Assembly: GCA_963989385.1 (NCBI GenBank)
Contig: OZ022499.1
Span: 81,705,903 to 81,769,902 of the forward strand
Origin: Ctena decussata
Taxonomy: Eukaryota > Mollusca > Bivalvia > Lucinida > Lucinidae
DNA: 64,000 bases
Reading direction: 5' to 3'
The notes under the pieces are model-generated. The model had not been told where the DNA came from and did no database searches. It saw nothing but the letters and a program-made list of their open reading frames with translations. This document shows, piece by piece, positions 34,801 to 46,339 of the stretch (position 1 is the first letter of the stretch; every line of letters begins with the position of its first letter). A program made the translations under genes and the position numbers.

Positions 34801-37800
34801 GGCCAAAGTGGGAATTATTGGGAAATATGATTTTTTTTAGCTGGTTCAGCTAAAAATATCAGTTATATTTCTATAAATTTAAGTTGATAGCACATATTTT
34901 TTATCATTTATATACATATCATGCAAATGGGTTTAAAAATTCCAGGATTAGTCCATGCCATAGGATACAGCAGATGATTCTTGTTTGTTTCAAAGGTTAT
35001 ACTGCCTTTTAAATTGTAATTTATATAAATAACAGACTCCCAAATCCTTTCTTATCGCTTTCCATCGTTTCAACACTGTTTTTCTAAACACAAGATCCTT
35101 TACCATTTAGTTCTCATACAAAGGTATATATACCAGAGCTGCAGTTTTATTGAAACTTTTTTGCTAGGTTAATCACTGCTCAAGACCACAGCTTTCTGCA
35201 TAGTATATTATGCTACAAACCCCTGGAATGCCCCTTGACCCAAAGATTAGAAAAACTTTGTTATGTTTATTTGTTAAATAGCCTCTAATTGCACAAGAAA
35301 AAAAATGCTCTTTGTAGTTACTGCTGCTTCTCAGGCATCTTTGGAAACAAACAATTTCATGCTGAACAGTTCATCAAAGTCTCTTTTTGCAGCTGTGGAC
35401 GAAAGTGTGCAGGCTAGTTTGATCATACCACAGGCGCTTGAAGTTCTGTGCTATGAAACATATTTCAATGCCGCTAAACATCTAGGCTATGAGCCATTTT
35501 GAAGAAATGGCCAGGTGTGCAAGTTTGTGTTCGACTCCATTACGGTCTCCAATTTCCGGTGGATCAACGTCGCACAGCAACGTCACCAGGTTCTATTACG
35601 GGAAAAATGAAGTGATTCTGCGGATAACGATCTTCTTAAATGTACAGCTTCCTACTCTGTCCTATCATCAAACAACAAAATCAACGATCAGACTGTACCG
35701 ATGTGCAAGCTAATCTGCATCTTTGTCATTCGGAAAGTCAGTACATGTAGGCCTCAGTCAACATATGAAAATTTTACGCCAACGTTACTGCGTAGTTTTG
35801 ACGTTGTTGACACAAACGTCATGACGTCATTTTCATCATGTTTGTTTCAAGTTTTCACTCGTTAGAAACGTTTTGATCGAAATTAGAACAAACCTAATAT
35901 TGTAAATACATGGAACCAGTGATATAAAACGACATTGGTCAGATCTAAAAGAGTAATTGAATGATTTCGCTGATGTGTGAATTACAAAGCGGACAAGCAC
36001 ATGCTCAACTTTGGCGCAGCACAGTAAACCGGAAGCTGGACACCGTAATGGCGTCGGTATTTTCTGGCAAATTTTGAATTCAGGATTACAGCACCGCATT
36101 AACCATAACTGAACAAATTTATCATGTTTATAGATACATTTTGAAACGATGTTTACAGGTAAGAAGTTTGCTTTTGTTGGGGTGTTTCTAACGGCAGTTT
36201 TAGCAGTCAGAAAAATCGAGGCATTTTTGCTTGCACACCTGGCCATTTCTTACGAAATGACCTATAGACTGCGTCAAGTAAAATGGGTTTTGAAGGTCTT
36301 TTGAGCATAGAACTTCAAGCGCCTGTGATCATACCAAGATATGATTGAACCCTGTGAATATCTTCAAAACTAGGCATAGATTCACAATTATTTTTTCAGA
36401 AGAGTTGTACCATTCTCCAGTTTCTTATCTTAGAGTTTGTCACCTGATTAATTAAACCACTGATGTGAGGACATTGTGGTCATGAAGTCCTGTAATATCT
36501 TTTTTCTTCAAAGCTTCTCAAGAGAATAGCTTTCATATTGATTAATCACTATGCTTCCAGTTGTAAGGAATAACCAAACACAACTGAAGGAGTGAAAAAT
36601 AATTTAATAGACTACATTTAGCAGACATGTGACAATTACCTTGATGACTATAGGTACTTTCTATGTCAGTGTGTTATAACAACTTATTGATACTGGTAGA
36701 CAGAGACAACTGTACAGGCAGACTCTTCCTCAGACAGTTCAAGTATGAAAGCAATTTGATGCAGTGCATACTATGCAAATCTAGACAATTTTTATCTGTA
36801 TATTTGTTTACTTATTTGATAAAGAGATGTTTTATAATAACTTATGCATTGCATGTATAGTTGTATGGCTGTTAAAATAATGTATTAAAATTTGCTAGTT
36901 GGTGAGGAACAAGTTTGCCAGTAATTTTAGGGAATTACCAGTAATTTTAGGGAATTACCAGTATTTTCCGCCGTCCTGGGAAATATGAGTATTTACCGCC
37001 TTTTTGCCAACCTTGCAGTCTGTTGCGTTCTATATGTCATTGTCACATATCGATGTAGGAAAGAAATCTCTCTGTGGCTTTGGTTTTCCTTGGTTGAGGT
37101 CATGTCTTCCCATAACCAGAAGAAAGCACAAGGCAATAAAGAGATATTTTTACTTTACTCCTCAGAGGTCACGTCTTTACCATGTGCTCACATCTGATGA
37201 TAAGACTGGGTTAATTTACTTCTTCCTCCCAACATATGAGCCAGGACACGAGAAAACCAACAGTGGGTTGTGCTCCCAGCACAGACTTTGATCAGCCAGG
37301 GCATTCACCCAGTCTGATCAGAATCTTCCCTGTCCACATGGAGGTAGCTTAGACCCTCAGCTACCCTTTGAGTGCCAAGTGGTGAGTCTGATCAGACTGG
37401 GCGGGAGCCCAGGCTGATCTGAGTCTGCACTGGACGCACAACCACATTGTTGGTTTTCTCGTGTCCGGTCTCAATTATGTTATGACTCCTCATTAGAACT
37501 GCCCCAATGAGGTATTTCTAATGAGGAGCAACATTCTGTGTCATGTTCCAGAAGAAAAAGCAAAGCAATAAACACCCCACAGATTTCTTACTTTTCCTTG
37601 GTTGAGGTCATGTCTTTGCCATGTGCTCGTCGTTGTTTCTCTCTCGCTATTTGTTCTTTCTTCTCCTGCTCCTCTCTCTCCAACCTCTTCTGTTTTAATT
37701 TCTCATGTAATCTAAGAGTGGAATTATATGAATCTGTTTAGTTTCTCATTTAATCAAAGAGTGGAATTATATGAATCAGATAAAATGGACAATGTCAAGA

Positions 37801-40800
37801 GATAGTCTACTTTGTTCCTTACGTCCCTTGGCCAACGGACTGTTTGTAAATTGAATTTTCTACTGTGCCATTTCACTGGATGCGAGCAACTTTCGTCCAA
37901 TCCAATCAAATTATCCAAAGCAAAACATTTTCCACATAACAGGCACCCTTGATGATAGAAAAATGCGGTGAAAAGTTACAAAAAAAAGAGTAGACGGTCA
38001 AGATTTAATCAATTCATCAGTGTTTTTGAACAATTATGCAAAGTTGTTTGAAAGCTGTGTTTTGCAACAGATCTTCTCACTGGTCTAAAACAAGTAGCCC
38101 AAAGGGCAACAATTGCTCACCTGAGAGACAAAGTAAACCTATAGGGATATTTAAGATGCTCAAGGGCAGCTAACTTCACAGTCAGTGGTCCAATCAGGCT
38201 GAAAATTAAACTCATCCAAAACATTATGTATGCCCTCATTTAATATATGCAAGTTTAAAAAGTATCCGATCAAGAGCACAATAGACAGAGCTGTCAAGGG
38301 CAGCTCACTTCGTAGTGGTTGGCCTGATCTGGCCAAAATTTGAACTTGTTTAAGATATTATGCATTTCCTCATTACCTGCAAGTTTGAAAAGGATCAGAT
38401 CAGTAGAAACCAAGAAAAAGAGGCGACATTGATTTTTTTGATGCTCAGGGCAGGTACTCCATAGTCAGTGGTGGGATCTAGCCGAAATGCTAACTAATCC
38501 AAGCTTTTATGCATATCCTTTACCTGCAAGTATGAAGAGGATCCGATGAAAAATGAAAGTGTGATGACGTTGTTTTCTCCATTATAAGACTATGGGATTT
38601 TTTTCAAACGCTCAAGGGCAGCTGACTCCGTAGTCTGTGCTCGAATCCGGCCAAATTTCGAACTCATCCAAGCTCTTATGTATGCCATCATTATCTGCAA
38701 GTATGATAAGGATCTAATCAAAAACCTTGATTGCAGCACCCTGAAAGTCAAACTTGCTTGAGATATTGTCATGCCCTACATTTGTGTGAATTTATTTTAA
38801 AATCCGTTGAGAAATGTAGGTGCTAGAGCGATGACAAAGTTTTTCTAAAAATAGCCACAGTGACCTTGACCTTGGGCACAGCATCCTGAAAGTCGAACTT
38901 TAATGCTTGAGATATTGTCATACCCTACATTTGTGTCAAGTTATTTCAAAATCCATGGAGAAATGAAGGTGCTAGGGCGATGACAAAGTTTTTCTAAAAA
39001 TAGCCACAGTGACCTTGACCTTGGGCACAGCATCCTGAAAGGCGAACTTGCTCGAGATATTGTCATGCCCTATATTTGTCTGAAGTTATTTTAAAATCTG
39101 CTGAGAAATGTAGGTGCTAGAGCGCTGACAAAGTTTTTCTAAAAATAGCCACAGTGACCTTGATCTTGGGCGCAGCATCCTGAAAGTCGAACCTGCTCAA
39201 GATATTGTCATGCCCTACATTTGTGTGAATTTATTTTAAAATCCATTGAGAAATGTAGGCAATAGAGCGATGACAAAGTTTTTCTAAAAATATGTGATGA
39301 TGTTGTTTTCTCCATTATAACACTATGGGATTTTTTTCAAACGCTCAAGGGCAGCTAACTCCTAAGTCTGTGCTGGAATCCGGCCATATTTCGAACTCAT
39401 CCAAGCTCTTATGTATGTCATCATTACCTGCAAGTATGATAAGGATCTAAGCAAAAACAGTTGAGAAAACGTGATGACGCCATTTTCCCCATTATAACCC
39501 TATGGGATTTTTTTCAAACGCTCAAGGGCAGCTAACTCCGTAGCCAGTGCTCGAATCCGGCCAAATTTCGAACTCATCCAAGCTCTTGTGTATGTCATCA
39601 TTACCTGCAAGTATGATAAGGATCTAATCAAAAACAGTCGAGAAAACGTGATGACGCCATTTTTCCCATTATAACCCTATGGGGGCTATCTGTTGCCATG
39701 GAAACCAGAGTTCTGAGCTGATCGGCACCAAAACCTAATGCAGCCTTTCCCCCACCCAAATGATGCTTCAGATAAAATTTGATTGTGATCGGCCCACTGG
39801 TCTCTGAGATATTTATGTTTGAAAGTGTTGACGCACCCACCCACGCACCCACGCCCCCACGCACGGACGGACGACGGCTCGACTCCCATCCTATAAGCTC
39901 ACCTCTGAGCCTTCGGCTCAGGTGAGCTAAAAAAACATCTGCTTAAGTGAAAGACTCACTGCAGCCAAAAGGCGGTGCTCTGGGAAATACAATTTGCAAA
40001 TAAGCCGTCGGCCAAATAAAGTGGGCGTAGTATCCTTGGCTTGCAAAGATGAAGAAAACAGCTGTTAGAGCATCCTGTAAATTTGAAACTTTTCTGTCAT
40101 GGCTTATTTTTGCTAGTTGAAGCAAATATTCACAAAGGTTAGTGTGTGTAGATACAACTCCACTTTTTTCAGCCATTTTTTCATCACCTACCCTTTGCGG
40201 AAATCTCTTCCAAAAGGAGCCAACTCTTAAAGGAAAGAATTTGCTCCAATAGGAGCAAATTCTTTCCTTTAAGAGTTGGCTCCCATATAGAAAGGTTGCA
40301 AAATTGAAAATAGCAGTTGCCTCCTCTGTAAAAGTACCCATTAACTTTACTATCTGACATTTCATTGATACAAGTCAAAAGCATTTCATGACACTTTCAT
40401 TTCTGCACAACTTGGGATGGCTAAATTCTGAGAAAATAAATGCATGGTGAAGGAGATGTCGTTTTCTTTTCTTAAATCAACAGAATCAGAATTATTATGC
40501 AAATCTTCATGCTTTAGCAAGACTGCTAACTTTTGCTTAAGTTGCTGGGCTGTTGATGTGAGCTGTGCTTTGACTTACAACAGGTAGGTACAATGAAGCT
40601 TAAATGCAAAACTTCAAAATGCAAATAAAATACAGAACGAATTAACAGCCCAACATTACAGACACATTGGCAAACTGTCTTACTTCTAAACTCATGAAAT
40701 TCATTCATCTTTGAAGCTGATTTCGAAATCGGCCATCCTATAAAAATTCTAAGTATAATACCACAACTGTCCTGAAATGGAACTGTTTAGTTTTGCAATG

Positions 40801-43800
40801 CAGAAAGCAGGTGGAATTGCAAACCGTGTAGACCCTGCAGTGTTTGCTCAGACCTACGTGTCCCAATACTTAGAATTTTATTGGTTCATGAACAGAAAAG
40901 CTAAACATGCAAATTAAACTGAGACAGCTCAACATTAGCTGTCTCATTTGACTCCACACTTTTGAAAATGACATGATGCATTACTAGTGGCAATGTTGTG
41001 TATGCTGTGAAATGGAAAACTGATGTTAACACATACCCACCTTTGCTAGCAAGGTGCAATGTACATCACTTAACATGGGTTTGCTCTATAATAAATTGGT
41101 CAAAACTGATTTCTATGTTATGTAGTTTGTAGTTTTATTGCTTTACATCCACAGTAAACAGCTATGGTCATGTCGGGACGGTCAGTTAACCTAACCATAC
41201 TATTCCTGGGCAGGCTTAGATCTCCTAAGAGGTGAACCAGTACTAAGTGCACATACTTATACTTTCGCTAGTAACTGACAACTGTTCTTCTTGAATCAGC
41301 AGAAGGAGAAACGAATGTATGTGGCCGGACCAGGTGTTGAACCAGGAACCTCTGGCTCTTGAGTCAGACGTGCTACGCGGCCCAGCTACGTTAATCTCTG
41401 TCATATGGTTAAATTTTTCACAAGAAAATAAAATGAAATGCATACTTAGCCAACTGTGCTTCTTTCTCCTCTTTGGAAAGGGGCTTAACCTCATCAGTTG
41501 ACTCTGAGAAGCTAGAGTGCTGGGTCTTGGCAGCATGGAACTGCACTTCATCTTCGTTCCTCAACAGTTTACCACACCTAAAGACACAGGAGTAGATCAA
41601 TAGACACTCAGACAGAACTGTACACCACACCTAAAGACACAGGAGTAGATCAATAGACAGAACTGTACACCACACCTAAAGACACAGGAGTAGATCAATA
41701 GACACTCAGACAGAACTGTACACCACACCTAAAGACACAGGAGTAGATCAGTAGACAGAACTGTTCACCACACCTAAAGACACAGGAGTAGATCAATAGA
41801 CAGAACTGTACACCACACCTAAAGACACAGGAGTAGATCAATAGACATAACTGTACACCACACCTAAAGACACAGGAGTAGATCAATAGACATAACTGTA
41901 CACCACATCTAAAAACACAGGAGTATATAAATAGACAGAACTGTACACCACGTCTAAAAACAAAGGAGTAGATCAATAGACAGAACTGTACACCACATCT
42001 AAAAACACAGGAGTAGATCAATAGACATAACTGTACACCACACCTAAAGACACAGGAGTAGATCAATAGACTGAAACGTCTATTGATCTAAACATCTAAA
42101 ATCACAGGAGTAGATCATCAGACAGAAAAGATTACCAAACCTATAAACACAGAAGTAGATCATCACCAGACAGAACTGTAATCACACTTATTAGCTGGAC
42201 AGTGCTTCAGGAGAAAACACTTTAGACCAGATCAAATGCCAGCCACCAAAAGGAGAAAAACTAAATAAGCTTGTAGCTTCCATCCTTATCCTATTCAATA
42301 TTGTATTCTGTAAAATATTGTATGTCTATATTTTGTTGAAGTAAATATGTTTAAATTAAATGCAAGCTTTTTTCTAAACATGACACTAAATGGCTTGAAC
42401 CCTGATGGCTCATTTACCATGTCTGACCAGAACTTGTTTTTGGGTCCCTAAAGTTAAGTTTATACAGAAACTAAACTTGGATGGCTGGAACTACCTTTAG
42501 ATGGAACTATTTTTCATGGTCCAAGGCCTATTTGAGCTACTGAACTTCTACTATACTACAACAAACTGATAATAAGAAAAAGACAAATGTGCCTTAGAAA
42601 TTCTATATCAGTTATCATTTGTAAATACATTTTGTCCAAAAGAAGAAATAAGTACCTACTCGTCACACTTCAGAGACTTTGCCTGTTGTGGCTGTTCACT
42701 ATTATCTCCCCCTGCTGTACTCTCCTGTACCGAAGGTTCAGATGTTTCCACTCCTGCCATTGGCTGAGCAGTGTCAGCTGACTCTGTACTACCTAGAGTG
42801 TGACCTGCTGGTGCTTGGTAGGGCTCATCAATGTCAGGGTCCTCATCATGGGCAAACAACCTGATGAGGCAAGATCAGATAACTGCTAAACCCTGGCTCT
42901 ACATAAGGGAAGTACATGAATCTAATAAGTCTGGAATGATTTTTTTTATTTCACAACATAAACATGTTATACCTTTTCAGTACACTGCTATATGTTTTCA
43001 CCATGTTTACAAACTTGTGAATTCCTGTTTCCCTTCCCTGGATGATGAAACCTTTCCAAGAATGGGGTCTTTCCTTAAAGGATCTGCCCCTCATTTTGAG
43101 GAGAGGTAGAGAAACTGGTAGTTTTGCTTCCCCTGAATGTGTATCTCTACACCTTAAATAAATCATATGCTGCAACATATGTACATATGAAGAATAATCA
43201 ATAGACTAATCTTCTTTATCCAGGGTTCCCACAAAGCTAAGAAAACAAAATTCCCACAGTTTTCCTGACTTTTCCCTGGCCAAAACATTGTTTTGCCGAA
43301 ACTTAATTATTCATCTGGATACTTTGAGAAATACTTATGAGTCATGACACTATTCAAGACAAAGCAAGTGGTCAATTAAAAGTTATGCTTAGTATATGTG
43401 ACAGTGCCTGCGATTTTGAGCCTTGTGGAGGTGCGACGTTGACGTCACGAAATGTGAAATGAAAGTGACGTCATAAAATTTGCACGTTAAGTTAATTGTA
43501 TTTCCGTGCACTGACTAATAAATGTCTAAGCGTCTCCTGAAAAGAGTGATTAAACATTTCTATCAGTGTGTTTAATTTTCTTCATCTACACCCTTTTAAG
43601 AATGTTCACATTATAGATCTTTGAAAAAGAGGTGCCGTGAACCAGAAATAGAAAGGTTTATCCAGCTAGTATGTTAATTATATCCAATCAGTGAAACGAA
43701 AACAAAAAATCGGGTGGGTGCTAATTTCGTTTGCTTTTGCAGTAAACCTTTGCGCTATTTCTTTGTGCTTCTCAAAATCTATTCTTGAAGCACTAATAAA

Positions 43801-46308
43801 TATGAAAATGTTAAAAACGAAATTTCCGATTTTCGCTCCATAAGGCTCAAAATGCCAGACATTGTCACATATATTTAGAAGAAAAAAAAACTTTTAAGCA
43901 AAAATAAAAAAAAATGCTTTAGCTGTATTTTCATTCATTCTATTGTTATCTTGACTTTCATAACTCAGACCAATACCTGTACATACAAAATTCTCAGACT
44001 TTTGCCTGATTTCAAATTTCACTGACCACTTACAAAACTCCCTAACTTTTCCCTGACCTTAAAACAAAATTCCCTAGACATTTCCCTGACTGTGGGAACC
44101 CTGTTATCTGCAGTTCTGCTACACATCACAGAATGACTTTATATTGTATAATTAATGTTTAGATCAATTAAGATGCTAGAATCTAAGATTGTTTGTTATC
44201 ATTTCATTAATATTAGCCTCTTCAGAATTAAATCCAAGCAAATGCTGTACATGTATATATGCAGCAGTCAAGCTCAATTTGATTTGTTCAAAAAAACTTT
44301 CACGATAAACCACACAATAAACACACTGCTTTGGTTTCATAACAGGCAATGAAGACAATATACCGGTAAGCGTAACAACATGAAAACATGAAATGGGTAA
44401 AAACAATTTTCAGGCTACACCGACCATTGCAACAAAGTTGATGACCTTGACCCAAAAGGTCACTGAGTTGGATGGGTTTGGTACTCTGTTGAACTTTGGA
44501 CCAATATCTAACTACTTTGCAAGTATCAAAAGAACCCATTTATGGGTACAGGGAGATATGGATCTTTAAAACATTTTAACCAAAACATCCTACACAAACA
44601 AAACCCAAATTTCATAGTCCATAACCTTGACCCCCAAGGTTACAGAGTGGGATGCGGGGTGGTACTCAGTAACTCTGTAAAACTTTTGTCAATATCTAAC
44701 TACAGTGCAAGTATCAAAAGAATCCATTCATGGTTAAGGAGATATGGGTCTTATAAACTTAAAACAACCAATTTGCACACTGTCACGGATGCCAGGGTGA
44801 CAATAGCTCTTTCTGAACTTTCCTTCAGGTGAGCTAAAAACTAGTCTGATTTTGAGGTCTAACAAACTGTCAGGTCCATAAGATGGCTGCTTGGTTGAGA
44901 TTGTGCTCAAATTTAAATTTGAAATAGAACTAAAAATATTAAACCAAACTTGTTTCATGCATCCCAATAAGAGAAAGTATGGCTAAAGCAAGCACTGGAA
45001 ACAACCAACATCTCTACAAACTGCATAAGACTTATCTAATATTGGTTTAAATTTTCATGCTCAGCTAAGTAGAGCATGAAAACAAGTTCTATAACCTTGG
45101 GACAAGGCCCCGAGGTTATGAAACTTGAGTACATTCTCAAGCTCAAAATAAAGCACACTGATTGGCTGCTTCCGAGCACATGCTCGGAAGCAGCCAATCA
45201 GTGTGCTTTATTTTGAGACTTGCTCGGAAGCAGCCAATCAGTGTGCTTTATTTTGAGTTTGAGATTATTCTCAAGTTTTACAACCCTCAACCCTGATTAA
45301 ACTGTATACTAAACACTGTCAAAGCAAGATGCTCAACAATACTAGCTGAGACTTAGTGAGGCAGTTAAAGGAGATAAATGTTAACTTACCAATCCATAGC
45401 TTCCTGAACACCTTTGTATTGGGTCTTTGCCAAAGCTTTCTCACTGAAAAAAAAAATTACAACCACATACTTGTCCTGCACAGGGGCTGTTTTGTATGTT
45501 CTCTGATTAATTCCACATCAAACCCGAAACAATTGTTCACTAACTCTTCTATACCGAACATACTCAAAATACTTTCCCTACCAAAAACTGAATACATTGA
45601 ATTTATATTCAGGGGTCAGCCAAGAGCATTCAGACAGGGAGAAGTTTTGCAACATTTTCTGGACTTTAGAAAGAAGTTTTGGTCCAAATTTTGGATTTCC
45701 CTATATGTTCTACATATTTTCACTTCTCCCTCAGCTGAAAATAGGGAGAAGTCAGTCAGCTTAGGGTTACTGTTTCTCTAAAATCGCCCCTCTAGGCTGA
45801 GCCCTGATATTATATGAAAGGAATAGCCTATGTTATGCCAATAATGTGTTCATTAACAAGCATTGGAATTATACGACCACTGATTAGAATAAAAAAGGTT
45901 CGGACATAATCATAAAAGCTGCATTTTCTTTACAATGCAATCTATGCAATGTAATGGTTATAATTATATACATGTAAATATGTAAATTTTTAAGATATTG
46001 TATTGGGAGGTCTTTGGCAAATATGCTAAACTTCTTTGTTTTGTACTATATACATGTATATACGTACAGTGGGTAAACCTGTAAGAGGCAACCAAAATGT
46101 TTGTGCAAACGAAATCTTTAACAAACAAAATTTTTACACCTTTCCCAGGCATTACTTACAGGGTATACTTTCTGGATATAAATTTGTCCCTGGCCAGGGA
46201 TAGGCAATTTTGTGTGGGATAACAGGTGTTTTAGCATGATTACGAACTATGTAGACAAGTTATAGCAATTAAACTATATGTACTAAAGGTTTGAATGACG
46301 TTTCACGC

Positions 46309-46339
<31 letters not shown>

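Noticed and set aside
41695..42066. 123-aa Cys-rich repeat protein (minus strand)
   Set aside because: It is the 45-bp minisatellite read in an open frame. Kept only as a splicing observation.
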